Of a stretch of 52,390 nt of DNA, positions 1-8,470 are shown piece after piece. Source of the DNA: Chloracidobacterium sp. UBA3360 (GTDB lineage: Bacteria > Acidobacteriota > Blastocatellia > Pyrinomonadales > Pyrinomonadaceae); assembly GCA_002360555.1 (NCBI GenBank), contig DEQS01000038.1:25861-78250 (forward strand). The letters are read 5' to 3'. Every line of letters starts with the position of its first letter. The first letter of the stretch is position 1. A program made the translations under genes and the position numbers. Below the pieces are notes generated by a model. That model worked only from the letters and a program-made list of their open reading frames with translations, was not told where the DNA came from and did not search any database.

Positions 1-87
1 ATCCCCGGCATCATCGTGCTTTTCTTTTCATTTTTTGTTTTCGTACTCGGGCTGATCTTTGTAATTAAGAATCGGAAAAAAGCCTAA
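1..87 (+). CDS. C-terminal end of a membrane protein (partial)
   Basis: The reading frame is open from base 1 to a TAA at 85-87. It encodes a strongly hydrophobic stretch of about 20 residues ending in a basic NRKKA tail, which looks like a last transmembrane helix with a positively charged cytoplasmic end. Nothing more of the protein is visible, so no family can be given. The next gene starts 20 bases further on the same strand and may be cotranscribed. Confidence 0.6.
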   Translation: MPGIIVLFFSFFVFVLGLIFVIKNRKKA

Positions 88-107
88 CGGGTATCGCTTG
101 AAATAAT

Positions 108-863
108 ATGAGGCTTGGAGCAATTATTGTTACAGCGTTTGTTTTAGTGCTTGGGGTGGTGCCTGGGATCCAAGCTCAAAAGCCATCTGTGCCAACGATC
201 CAAGGCAAGTTAGTCAAGTCCGATTCAAAGCCGCTTGCCTATATTGAGCTCGAATTAGTGCAGGTGGGGATGGATCATGTTCCAAACGACTCACGATTTA
301 TTGGTGTGAGTGACACCTTCGGGAAGTTTCGATTTACTGATGTTCCGCCGGGAAAATATACGCTTAGTATCAATTTTGGCGACAAGCCGACTTTTCTTTC
401 GCCGTTCGAAACTTATTTTTATCCGGGCACATCTAAGCGGGAAGAGGCGACTGAATTTACCATTGATGCTTCGACCCGTCTTACGGGTGTCGTATTCAAA
501 CTTAGGTCGGCGTTAGTAAAAAATCCGATAGCGGGCCGGATCACTTGGCCGGATGGAAAACCTGTTCACGGGGCAGTCGTGTCTTGCAGAGATATCGAAT
601 TCGACGTAAAAAATTCCTTTGGCAGCGTTCGTTCGGATAAGAATGGCATGTTTGCGTTAGAGGCATTTGTCGGGCGGCGATATCAGCTCGGTTTTATGCT
701 TTTTGATCGTGATCTGCCAACGCCCTTTGATCGTGGCGAGATCATTGCTATCGCAGAGTCAGACGAATTTGTCCTTTCCAAGACAACAGGAATATTAGAG
801 ATCAAGATGATTCGATCTCGTGACGAGCAAAGAATGCTAGACAAATATGTCGGTGAGTTTTGA
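108..863 (+). CDS. Exported protein with carboxypeptidase-regulatory-like Ig repeats
   Basis: 251 residues. An N-terminal signal peptide (about residues 1-23, ending in an AQA-like cleavage region) indicates export. Two beta-sandwich repeats of the carboxypeptidase-regulatory-like/CNA-B type follow, at about residues 30-95 and 138-200. Each has the typical core of a plug strand, a D-x-x-G-x-F turn (SDTFGKFRF and SDKNGMFAL) and, in the first, PPGKYTL. Such domains are adhesive or structural modules of envelope proteins; no catalytic motif is seen. The stop codon overlaps the ATG of the downstream dusB gene (TGATG), suggesting translational coupling although the functions look unrelated. Domain type is fairly sure; the biological role is unknown. 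Confidence 0.75.
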   Translation: MRLGAIIVTAFVLVLGVVPGIQAQKPSVPTIQGKLVKSDSKPLAYIELELVQVGMDHVPNDSRFIGVSDTFGKFRFTDVPPGKYTLSINFGDKPTFLSPFETYFYPGTSKREEATEFTIDASTRLTGVVFKLRSALVKNPIAGRITWPDGKPVHGAVVSCRDIEFDVKNSFGSVRSDKNGMFALEAFVGRRYQLGFMLFDRDLPTPFDRGEIIAIAESDEFVLSKTTGILEIKMIRSRDEQRMLDKYVGEF

Positions 864-1972
864 TGAAACCATTTAAGATCAGAGACATCCCGATAGATCC
901 GCCGCTTATCCTGTCGCCGATGGCGGGGGTGACGGACTATACGTTTCGCCGTTTGATCAAGCGGCGGGGCGGTGTGGGTCTGGTTGTGTCGGAGTTTGTC
1001 TCGGTCGAGGGGCTGACGCGGCATAATCCGAAATCAAAACGGCAGATGCGTTTTGATGAAGAGGAGCGGCCATATGCGGTGCAGATCTTTGGCGGCAAGG
1101 TCGATCGAATGGCGATGGGCGCCGAGATGGCCCAAGAGGTCGGTGCCGATATTTTGGACGTAAACTGCGGCTGTCCTGCTCCGAAAGTCGTTAAAAACGG
1201 TGGTGGCTCGGGCTTGCTTCGCGAACCTGCGTTACTCGAAGCGATCCTCAAGGAGATCAAAAAAACGATCACGATTCCGCTAACGTTAAAGTTGCGAACC
1301 GGTTATTCCGATGCGTCGATCAACGTTGTCGATGTGGCAAAAATGGCCGAGCAATGCGGAGTCGAGCATATCCAAGTACACGGACGCACCCGCGAGCAGG
1401 GATATAAAGGCCTTGCAAATTGGGACCTGATAAAACAGGTCAAGGACGCTGTGAGCATTCCGGTTTCCGGTAACGGCGATATTACGACGATCGAATATGG
1501 AATGAACAAATGGCGTGAGTCCGGCGTCAACGGCATCCTCATCGGACGCGGTGCGATGCAAAACCCTTGGATATTTCGCCAGTTTGCCGACGTGCTCGCA
1601 GGCAACCAGCCGTATATCCCCGACGTCTCAGAAAAGAAGCATGTTTTACTAGAATTCTTTTCGATGTGCCGTGAGGAGATGGCTGAGATAGTCGCTTTGG
1701 GTAAGATGAAACAGCTAGCCGGCCAATTTACGAAAGGGCTCGTCGGCGGTGCACAGTTTCGTCAGACGTTGTATCATTCACATTCGGCAGAGGAGATATT
1801 GGATAATATCTCAATATATTTTGAGACGCTCGAATCGCGTGATACGTTTGGCGACGGCGTGATCGAAGCAAATGAGGACGCGGATATCGAGATCTCATCT
1901 TGCGAGATCGAAACGCATACAATAGAAAATTTGCCACAGAAAGTTTCAGCCGGTGCGGTCGGTCAAATTTAG
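863..1972 (+). CDS. dusB: tRNA-dihydrouridine synthase (DusB-like)
   Basis: FMN-dependent enzyme that reduces specific uridines in the tRNA D-loop to dihydrouridine. The family motifs are clear: PMAGVTDYTFRRL near the N-terminus (flavin site), DVNCGCPAPKVVKNGGGS with the catalytic Cys at about residue 104, HGRTREQGYKG, PVSGNGDI and GILIGRGAMQNPWIF for phosphate binding. About 369 residues, longer than the usual ~330 because of an acidic C-terminal tail with no obvious domain. I start at the ATG at 863, which overlaps the upstream stop in a TGATG; a TTG one codon earlier is possible but less likely. The exported protein at 2000 follows after 27 bases and may share the transcript. Confidence 0.93.
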   Translation: MKPFKIRDIPIDPPLILSPMAGVTDYTFRRLIKRRGGVGLVVSEFVSVEGLTRHNPKSKRQMRFDEEERPYAVQIFGGKVDRMAMGAEMAQEVGADILDVNCGCPAPKVVKNGGGSGLLREPALLEAILKEIKKTITIPLTLKLRTGYSDASINVVDVAKMAEQCGVEHIQVHGRTREQGYKGLANWDLIKQVKDAVSIPVSGNGDITTIEYGMNKWRESGVNGILIGRGAMQNPWIFRQFADVLAGNQPYIPDVSEKKHVLLEFFSMCREEMAEIVALGKMKQLAGQFTKGLVGGAQFRQTLYHSHSAEEILDNISIYFETLESRDTFGDGVIEANEDADIEISSCEIETHTIENLPQKVSAGAVGQI

Positions 1973-1999
1973 AAATTTAGAAATAGTTCGGAGTTAAAA

Positions 2000-2848
2000 A
2001 TGAGTAAATTAAGATCGTTGGTTTTTTTCAGTATTGTGACCTTTGTTTTTGCGGGTATCGCACAGGCTCAGGAACTTAAGTTAGACGAGGTCATCGAAAA
2101 ACACGTCAACGCGATCGGAAAACAAGATGTTCGGGGCCTGATAAAAAATAGGCTTATCACTGGGGTCAACGAATTTAATTCGAAACTTCCGGTTGTAACA
2201 GGCGGCGGCAAGGCTCTCGTGGTTTCTGACAAGGACAACTTCTTCTTTCTCCTGAGCCTTAATTCCAAAGAATATCCTTTCGAAAAGATCGGCTATTTCA
2301 AAGACAAGGTCTCGCTTCCATTTGTTACGGCCGGCGCACGCTCGCCGCTCGGAGCATTTTTGGCCGATCACTCCAAGCTCCTCGATAGCGGCCTATTTAT
2401 GGGCAGTATGACGGCACGATGGATACTGCTCGACCCGACTCGTTACGGCGGCAGGATGGTGCTTGGGGGAACGCGCAAGATCGACGGCCGAAAGGCCTAC
2501 GTGATCGAATTTTATCCGTCTGACGGAGCCTCGTCAGAGTTTACCTTGCGGCTATTTATCGACGCTGAGACGTTCAACCACGTTCGCTCAGAATATCGTC
2601 ACGATATATCGCCAAGACAGGACACGTTTGGCCAGCTCGGACGTCAGGCCGGAGCCAAGCTCGAGTTGATCGAAGACTATAGTGATTTCAGGACGGTTGA
2701 GGGTATTACTGCACCATATTCGTATAAGTGCAAATTTGGCTCGAGCAGCCAGAGCGGCACGTTTGAATACTCGTGGAGCATCAAGGTTGCCGGATATTTT
2801 TACAATCAAAATCTTGCAGCTGACTTTTACACGTTTGACGCTAAGTAG
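2000..2848 (+). CDS. Exported hypothetical protein
   Basis: 282 residues with a clear signal peptide (about residues 1-23, ending AQAQ) and no further membrane segments, so periplasmic or outer-membrane associated. The body is rich in beta-strand-like alternation and contains a region of the type 'DGRKAYVIEFYPSDG...TLRLFIDAETFNHVRSEY', reminiscent of LolA/LolB-like or outer-membrane lipoprotein-sorting folds where a secreted protein tracks a model substrate, but I cannot assign a family. The ATG at 2000 is preceded by a GGAGT Shine-Dalgarno-like sequence. It ends at a strong bidirectional terminator shared with the convergent SurA-like gene. Confidence 0.75.
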   Translation: MSKLRSLVFFSIVTFVFAGIAQAQELKLDEVIEKHVNAIGKQDVRGLIKNRLITGVNEFNSKLPVVTGGGKALVVSDKDNFFFLLSLNSKEYPFEKIGYFKDKVSLPFVTAGARSPLGAFLADHSKLLDSGLFMGSMTARWILLDPTRYGGRMVLGGTRKIDGRKAYVIEFYPSDGASSEFTLRLFIDAETFNHVRSEYRHDISPRQDTFGQLGRQAGAKLELIEDYSDFRTVEGITAPYSYKCKFGSSSQSGTFEYSWSIKVAGYFYNQNLAADFYTFDAK

Positions 2849-2892
2849 TTGAGCATTACGATACTGCGGTCAAGGAAGTGGTTCACTAAATG

Positions 2893-2922
2893 AAAAAGGC
2901 CGGGTAACCGGCCTTTTTCTTT
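2893..2922. terminator. Bidirectional intrinsic terminator
   Basis: An 11-bp perfect stem (AAAAAGGCCGG / CCGGCCTTTTT) with a GTAA loop at 2893-2918, followed by a T-run. The A-run on one side and T-run on the other let it stop both the rightward exported-protein gene and the leftward SurA-like gene. Confidence 0.9.
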
Positions 2923-2937
2923 ACGATAAGGATGCGG

Positions 2938-3990
2938 TTAGTTGCCGGGTTTGTCTTTTCGCTCGTCGGCAAATAGTATCGGCGAAACGATCGGACGATA
3001 TGTTTCGCTGATCTTGATGTATGCATCGGCACGCAGTTTTGAAAAGAATTTTATCCGCTCTGCTGGCAACTTCTCACCTGCTATTGCAGCTCTCACGGCA
3101 TTTTCGTCAAAGAACGACTCGTTGCTTGCGGCCTCTCTATCGTCAACCCGGAGAATGACGACGCCAAGCTGCTCCGCATCAAACGGCTCGGTGCATTCGC
3201 CCACCTTAACGCCCTTGAGCGGTTTTGCTAGTATCTCGACTAATTCTTTTACCTTAAGCTTCTCAGCTTTGCCTGTACCCTGTGTGACAACTCCGGCATC
3301 ACCATTTTCTTTTACGATCTTTGCCCAGTCGCCCCCTGCTTTCAATTGAGCAAACAGCTGTTTTGCTTTTTCGCGCACCGCTGTCTCGTCGCGTCCGGCA
3401 AATCCAAGAAATAGTTCACTGATCGAAATGGTTTCGGGCTTTGTAAATTTTTCCTTGTGCGAGTCGTAGTAATCCTTAAGCTCTTTGCCGCTCAGTCCCC
3501 AAAAGACCTTTCCCTCAACCTCACGCTGCAGGACCATGTCGCGGGTCGCCTGTTTTCGCCACGCTTCTTTCATATCCTGAGGACTGACGCCACTCTTTTC
3601 CATTTCGGCGTAGAGTGCCTCGACCGTTTTCAGGTTATTCTGTTTCATGATATCCGACATTCGTTGGTTGACGGAGGATTCGATGTCGCTATCCAGGCCC
3701 ATTTCCTTTGCCTTTTGGATTAGGAGTTCTTCGTTGATCAGATTTGCGATCAACTCGCCCTGCTTTTCGTCCACCATTTTCTGCACGTCTTCGCGTTTCT
3801 TACCCTGTTGAACCTCGGCGTCGACGATGTCTTTCATCTCACGCTTGATACGCGAGAGCGTAATGACGCCGTCATTGACCTGGGCGACGACCTCGTCAAC
3901 CACACGGGTCTGTGTTTCTTGGGCAAAGGCGGTGACGCTTACTGCACCAAATATTAAGGCAAATATAAAAATATGTCCGATCGATCTCAT
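2938..3990 (-). CDS. SurA-like periplasmic chaperone / parvulin-type peptidyl-prolyl isomerase
   Basis: 350 residues with a signal peptide (residues 1-23, ending AFAQ). The first mature segment, VVDEVVAQVNDGVITLSRIKREM, is the hallmark SurA N-terminal domain ('A-V-V-N-d-e-x-I-t-x-s-e'), followed by the helical region with IANLINEELLIQKAKEMG. A parvulin-like domain at about 200-310 begins KPETISISELFLGF and contains an ALQ/GxxWAKI region, but it is divergent, so isomerase activity is uncertain. The expected job is folding or escorting outer-membrane proteins in the periplasm, in keeping with the beta-barrel protein encoded at 24.6-27.2 kb. A GAGGAG ribosome site sits just upstream of the ATG. 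Confidence 0.85.
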   Translation of the reverse strand: MRSIGHIFIFALIFGAVSVTAFAQETQTRVVDEVVAQVNDGVITLSRIKREMKDIVDAEVQQGKKREDVQKMVDEKQGELIANLINEELLIQKAKEMGLDSDIESSVNQRMSDIMKQNNLKTVEALYAEMEKSGVSPQDMKEAWRKQATRDMVLQREVEGKVFWGLSGKELKDYYDSHKEKFTKPETISISELFLGFAGRDETAVREKAKQLFAQLKAGGDWAKIVKENGDAGVVTQGTGKAEKLKVKELVEILAKPLKGVKVGECTEPFDAEQLGVVILRVDDREAASNESFFDENAVRAAIAGEKLPAERIKFFSKLRADAYIKISETYRPIVSPILFADERKDKPGN

Positions 3991-4191
3991 TAAAAAACTC
4001 CTCGTCGCAAATCGTAAAAAAGAATCTTATTATTCGCTCACTACATTATGCAACTTTAGGTTTTGATGCCGAAACGGCCTCTCGCGTTTCTTGTGATCCG
4101 AAAGTATCCGCAGCCTGTGATTCGCGGAATTGCGACCTATTAGTTGTTTTTAAATAAAAGTGCCTCTATCGCACGATAGCTACGCTTCCTG
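3991..4191. other. Divergent intergenic region
   Basis: 201 bases between the leftward SurA-like gene and the rightward zinc-ribbon gene. It must hold both promoters. I see an AT-rich stretch at 4140-4165 but no convincing paired -35/-10 and no RNA gene. Confidence 0.4.
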
Positions 4192-4848
4192 ATGAAGAAA
4201 AAGTGCTCAAATTGCCATCTCGTAAATTTTCCCGACGCGGTCGAATGTGCACGTTGCGAGGGTGATCTCGTCGCGGTCGAGAGCGTTGCTGGCCCGGCCG
4301 GCAAGCGGGGTTCGGGTTTTGTCGTCCGGGCGATGATCTGTCTCGTAGTCTGTGTATTGGCAGTGCTCGGATTTTATTTTTCTCTGGTGGTCTCGGCGTC
4401 GCCATTGACGATCGAACAAAAGAGCACGGTTCGTCGGGCGACTGCGATATTAAAGGACAAGGGCTTTTCAGGCCACGCATTTTTGCTCGAAAACCTGACC
4501 GTCTATCGCAGCAATGATAATTGGCTCAACGCGTCGGTCGCCAAAGAGAATGCCTACGCCGCGACAAATTTTCCGTTTGAGATAATGACGCTCTACCCTG
4601 ATTTTTTCACGTATCCCGTTGATGATGTCGAGCGGGCCGTGATTTTGCTCCACGAAGCCGAGCATCTGAAAGGGCGTGACGAACACGAAGCATACAAATT
4701 CGTCTGGGAAAACCGCAAGGCTCTCGGTTGGACGAAAGGGGAATATTGGTCGTCTCCCGTCTGGCAAAATATCAGACAGCAAACCATCGACCATGCCCCC
4801 GAATTATTTGTCTGCGATAACAAAGAATATCGCGACTGCACCGATTAG
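4192..4848 (+). CDS. Zinc-ribbon membrane protein with HExxH metallopeptidase-like motif
   Basis: 218 residues in three parts. Residues 5-22 form a zinc ribbon (C5-x2-C8 ... C19-x2-C22). A single transmembrane helix lies at about 45-68. The remaining domain would lie outside the cytoplasm and carries H154-E-A-E-H158 in the context LLHEAEHLKGRDEHEAY, matching the HExxH zinc-protease signature with several acidic residues just downstream that could supply a third ligand. I do not recognise the family; a membrane-anchored zinc peptidase is the simplest reading, but the motif could be structural. No strong ribosome site is visible before the ATG. The gene converges on mfd with only 3 bases between stop codons. 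Confidence 0.7.
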   Translation: MKKKCSNCHLVNFPDAVECARCEGDLVAVESVAGPAGKRGSGFVVRAMICLVVCVLAVLGFYFSLVVSASPLTIEQKSTVRRATAILKDKGFSGHAFLLENLTVYRSNDNWLNASVAKENAYAATNFPFEIMTLYPDFFTYPVDDVERAVILLHEAEHLKGRDEHEAYKFVWENRKALGWTKGEYWSSPVWQNIRQQTIDHAPELFVCDNKEYRDCTD

Positions 4849-4851
4849 AAG

Positions 4852-7800
4852 TTACCCACGGATCAAAGCCAGGCATTCCATCGCAGTTTTGATCGGATCA
4901 CCGGTCGTGACCGCGATTCGCAAAATACCGCTCGGGCTAAAGCTCGCCCCTTCTCTGGCTTCTAGCAATTCCATCAGTTTTTCAGGCGACACGCGAGCAT
5001 GTTCACCAAGTTTGATCGCGATTCCGTCGACCGTCCTATCCACCGACACCAGAGCCATTTGCTCCGCCATCTTTCTGAGACGTCCGTAATCGAAAAGATT
5101 CTCGACCGAGCGGGGAATCCGTCCGTAACGATCCTCGATCTCAGCGTGTATCGCCATCAGCTCCTCTTCGTTCTCGGATGAAGAGATTCTCTTGTACGTC
5201 CGCAGCCGCTGGCTTGCCTCCGCGATGTAGTCTTTTGGAATGGCGACATCAATGCCCAGATTGATCGAAACGCTCACGTCATCGGCGATCTCGTCGCCGC
5301 GCATCTCAGCAATGGTGCGTTCAAGCATCTTTGTATAAAGGTCAAACCCAAGCGCGTCGAGATGCCCAGACTGCTGGCCGCCGAGGATATTTCCCGCACC
5401 GCGTAGTTCAAGATCCAATGCTGCAAGCCGAAACCCTGCTCCGAGATCCGAAAATTCACGAATCGCGGATAGCCTTCGCCGTGCGATCGGCGTCAGCTCT
5501 AATTCACTCGGTATCAATAGATATGCATACGCCCGGCGGTTCGAACGCCCAACGCGACCTCGCAGCTGATATAGCTGTGACAGGCCGTAATTATCGGCAC
5601 GATTTATAATGATCGTATTTGCTCGAGGGATATCGATACCGTTCTCAATGATGGTTGTCGCGACCAGTACATCGTATTTGTAATCGATAAAATCGAGCAT
5701 CACATTTTCCATTTCCTTTTCGTTCATCTGGCCGTGGCCGATGGCAACGCGTGCGTTGGGCACGATCTTTTGGATCAGGGCGGCGATGGCCTCGATCGAT
5801 TCGACGCGGTTATGAATAAAAAAGATCTGCCCGTTTCGCGACAGTTCGAGCTCGATCGCCGAACGTATCACGCCCTCGGCAAATTGCACGACCTGCGTAT
5901 TGATCGCCAAACGGTCACGCGGCGGAGTTTCAATGACCGACATATCCCGCATCCCGAGCAGAGACATATTCAGTGTACGCGGGATCGGCGTGGCCGAAAG
6001 CGTGAGCACATCGACCTTTTTCTTCCATTGCTTGAGCTTTTCCTTGTGCCCGACGCCAAAACGCTGCTCTTCGTCAACGACGACGAGCCCGAGCTTTGGC
6101 AGCTTTACGTCGGCGGACAAGATGCGGTGCGTGCCGATCAGGACATCAACCTCGCCCTTGCCGGCGGCGTCGGAAACGGCTTTTTGTTCTTTGGTGGAGC
6201 GAAAACGCGACAGCAGATCTACCTTGACCGGAAACGCCGCAAAACGTTTTTTGAACGTCTCGAAATGCTGGTATGCAAGCACCGTCGTCGGGGTCAAGAT
6301 CGCGGCCTGTTTGCCATCCATCACCGCCTTAAAAGCCGCACGCATCGCGACCTCGGTCTTGCCGTAGCCAACATCGCCGATTATCAAACGGTCCATCGGC
6401 GTCGGCGTTTCCATATCCGTTTTAACGTCCTCGATTGCGGCAGCTTGATCGACTGTCAGGTCGTAAGGAAACGCATCTTCAAACTCATGCTGCCAAGGTG
6501 CGTCGGGCGGAAAAGCGTGGCCGCGAACTAATTTACGCTCGGCGTACAGTTTCAAAAGCTCGTCGGCCATATCGCGCATCGCGCGTTTTGCCTTGGCCTT
6601 GGTCTTTTGCCAGCCCAGCCCGCCCAAACGGTCAAGCGTCGGTGCCGTCGCCTCACCCGACGAGTATCGCGATACAAGATCCATCCGCTCGACGGGCACA
6701 AATAGCTTGGCGTCGTCGGTATAAATGAGCAGCATAAACTCGCGGCTCGTCCCTTGCGAATCAATAGTCTGCAAACCGTCAAAACGCCCGATACCGTGAT
6801 CGACATGGACGACAAAATCACCCGCTTTGAGATCGCGAAAATCGGAGATGAACGCACCCAGCTTGCTCTTAGACCTTTTCGTCTTATCCCGCGTCCCGCG
6901 AACTTCGGCAAGATCGGTCTCGCCAAAAATATCGCTCTCCGAGTAGATGGTCAGCCCGTCCGTCGGCAGCTCAAACCCGCCCGAAAGCCCGCCGATCTGT
7001 ATCGCATCCACCGGCAGATATATGTCATATTCACGCAGCATCTCCGCCAAACGCTCGGCCATGCCCGGCGTATTAACAACGATCGTCGCCGTACGGTCAA
7101 ATTCGCCGACAAACGCCGGGAGATCACCGTGAAACTTACGCGTCGAACGCGACTGGATCTCAATTTCAGTCGCTTTTTCAGACGTTGAGAAAAGGAAGAG
7201 CGGTGCCGTATCAGTCGCGTCGCCAACGGCAAATTCCTCATCCGTCGCCGACGCGGTACGGCCCAATGCCCGCAATTCAAGGCTCGGTTTTGTTTCGAGC
7301 AGATCTCTCAACTCTTCCGGCATTAGGAAAAGATCATTTGGCGTGAGGCCGACATCGCCCGATTCGGTGATCGCCTCAAAATTTACTGTCAGATGTTCGT
7401 ACAGATTGATGAGCGTATGCTCGACCGCGACCGGTTCGTCGATAACTAAAATGTGGTCTTTTAGATGGTCGAAAACGTTCGCGGTCAGCGGTTTGACGAG
7501 CGGCATGAAAAATTCCCAGCCCGAAAATGTCTCGCCGTTTGCCGCAAAATCTATGCGGTCTTTGAGATTGCGTTTGAATTTTTCGTCCGCAAAACGCTCC
7601 GCCGCAAAAAATGCCCAGTCTTTGAGGTCCTGCGGCGTAACCGCAAACTCACGCATCGGAGCGATCGCGGTTGATGTAAGCTGCTTGAGCGATAACTGCG
7701 TATCCGCATCAAATGTCCTGATTGAATCAACCGAGTCGCCAAAAAACTCGATCCGCACCGGATTGTCCGCGTCCGGCGACCAGATATCCATAATGCCGCC

Positions 7801-8343
7801 GCGAACCGAAAGCTGGCCGGGGCCGAACAGCGGCTCTTCGCGAACATAACCACACGCAAACAGTCGCTCGACCAACTCCTCCGGCGGTATATCCTCATCC
7901 CTGACGAGCACACACCCAAGGGCCGCGATCTCCTCGGGCGTGACGCTACGTTGTATCAGCGACCGGGCAGTGAGGATCGCAAAGTCGCCATTGCCATTGG
8001 CAAGCTGCCACAAACCCAAAGCCCGCTGTTCCTGCGTTTCAGCGTGAGGTGAAACACCCGAATACGGATCGGCTTCGAATGACGGGAGCGTCACGATCTG
8101 AGACCTATAATCTGAAATTTCAGATCTCAAATTTGAGATTTGAGATCGAAAAAATCCAAGATCCGATTCCCACGATTCCAACTCCTGATTCGATTCCGTC
8201 ACAACCGCAAACCGCCTACCCGTTTCGGCACGCAGCTTTGTCAGCATATATGCTTTCGCCGGTATCGATGTCAGGCCGCTTAGGCTTATGACCCTTTTGC
8301 CAGCGGCTATTTCTTTTACCAATCTATTGAGATCATTCGCCAT
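4852..8343 (-). CDS. mfd: Transcription-repair coupling factor Mfd
   Basis: Superfamily 2 ATP-dependent translocase that removes RNA polymerase stalled at DNA lesions and recruits UvrA. About 1163 residues, normal for the family. Visible parts in order: the UvrB-homology region near the N-terminus (LPSFEADPYSGVSPHAETQEQR), the RNA-polymerase-interacting domain (GDFVVHVDHGIGRFDGL), and the translocase motor with Walker A (GDVGYGKTEVAMRA), DEEQRFGV as Walker B, TATPIPRTL and the RGRVGR motif VI, then the TRCF C-terminal domain. The ATG at 8343 gives the usual MANDLNRL start; a GTG three codons upstream is an alternative. Residues about 66-83 are an extra repeat-encoded segment absent from the usual alignment (see the repeat at 8095-8148). 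Divergent from lysS. Confidence 0.96.
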   Translation of the reverse strand: MANDLNRLVKEIAAGKRVISLSGLTSIPAKAYMLTKLRAETGRRFAVVTESNQELESWESDLGFFRSQISNLRSEISDYRSQIVTLPSFEADPYSGVSPHAETQEQRALGLWQLANGNGDFAILTARSLIQRSVTPEEIAALGCVLVRDEDIPPEELVERLFACGYVREEPLFGPGQLSVRGGIMDIWSPDADNPVRIEFFGDSVDSIRTFDADTQLSLKQLTSTAIAPMREFAVTPQDLKDWAFFAAERFADEKFKRNLKDRIDFAANGETFSGWEFFMPLVKPLTANVFDHLKDHILVIDEPVAVEHTLINLYEHLTVNFEAITESGDVGLTPNDLFLMPEELRDLLETKPSLELRALGRTASATDEEFAVGDATDTAPLFLFSTSEKATEIEIQSRSTRKFHGDLPAFVGEFDRTATIVVNTPGMAERLAEMLREYDIYLPVDAIQIGGLSGGFELPTDGLTIYSESDIFGETDLAEVRGTRDKTKRSKSKLGAFISDFRDLKAGDFVVHVDHGIGRFDGLQTIDSQGTSREFMLLIYTDDAKLFVPVERMDLVSRYSSGEATAPTLDRLGGLGWQKTKAKAKRAMRDMADELLKLYAERKLVRGHAFPPDAPWQHEFEDAFPYDLTVDQAAAIEDVKTDMETPTPMDRLIIGDVGYGKTEVAMRAAFKAVMDGKQAAILTPTTVLAYQHFETFKKRFAAFPVKVDLLSRFRSTKEQKAVSDAAGKGEVDVLIGTHRILSADVKLPKLGLVVVDEEQRFGVGHKEKLKQWKKKVDVLTLSATPIPRTLNMSLLGMRDMSVIETPPRDRLAINTQVVQFAEGVIRSAIELELSRNGQIFFIHNRVESIEAIAALIQKIVPNARVAIGHGQMNEKEMENVMLDFIDYKYDVLVATTIIENGIDIPRANTIIINRADNYGLSQLYQLRGRVGRSNRRAYAYLLIPSELELTPIARRRLSAIREFSDLGAGFRLAALDLELRGAGNILGGQQSGHLDALGFDLYTKMLERTIAEMRGDEIADDVSVSINLGIDVAIPKDYIAEASQRLRTYKRISSSENEEELMAIHAEIEDRYGRIPRSVENLFDYGRLRKMAEQMALVSVDRTVDGIAIKLGEHARVSPEKLMELLEAREGASFSPSGILRIAVTTGDPIKTAMECLALIRG
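8095..8148. repeat. In-frame palindromic word element inside mfd
   Basis: AT-rich repeat consisting of the overlapping palindromes TCTGAAATTTCAGA (8111-8124) and ATCTCAAATTTGAGAT (8124-8139) followed by a further TTTGAGATC word. It encodes the repetitive peptide SQISNLRSEISDYRSQI in Mfd without disturbing the frame. A close relative, a 20-base palindrome built on the same core, lies between the citrate synthase gene and its terminator at 16593-16612. Confidence 0.8.
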
Positions 8344-8428
8344 AAAACGCACCTATCCGCAGAAAACATGCATCGGGGGCATACACGATCTCCTGCGGTA
8401 AATACATTTTGACATATTCGCGATATGT

Positions 8429-8457
8429 TTGCTGTGATAGCGGCGGTTAACTATAAT
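8429..8457 (+). promoter_or_regulatory. Sigma-70-type promoter of lysS
   Basis: A TTGCTG -35 at 8429-8434 and a perfect TATAAT -10 at 8452-8457 are separated by 17 bases. The predicted transcription start, about 7 bases after the -10, leaves only some 7 nucleotides before the lysS ATG at 8471, so the mRNA would be almost leaderless. No Shine-Dalgarno sequence is seen in front of that ATG, which fits. Confidence 0.55.
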
Positions 8458-8470
8458 CAGAGATTCTATT

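Noticed and set aside
5734..6531. 265-codon plus-strand open frame opposite mfd
   Set aside because: Shadow of the mfd coding sequence; Arg/His-rich composition, no domain.
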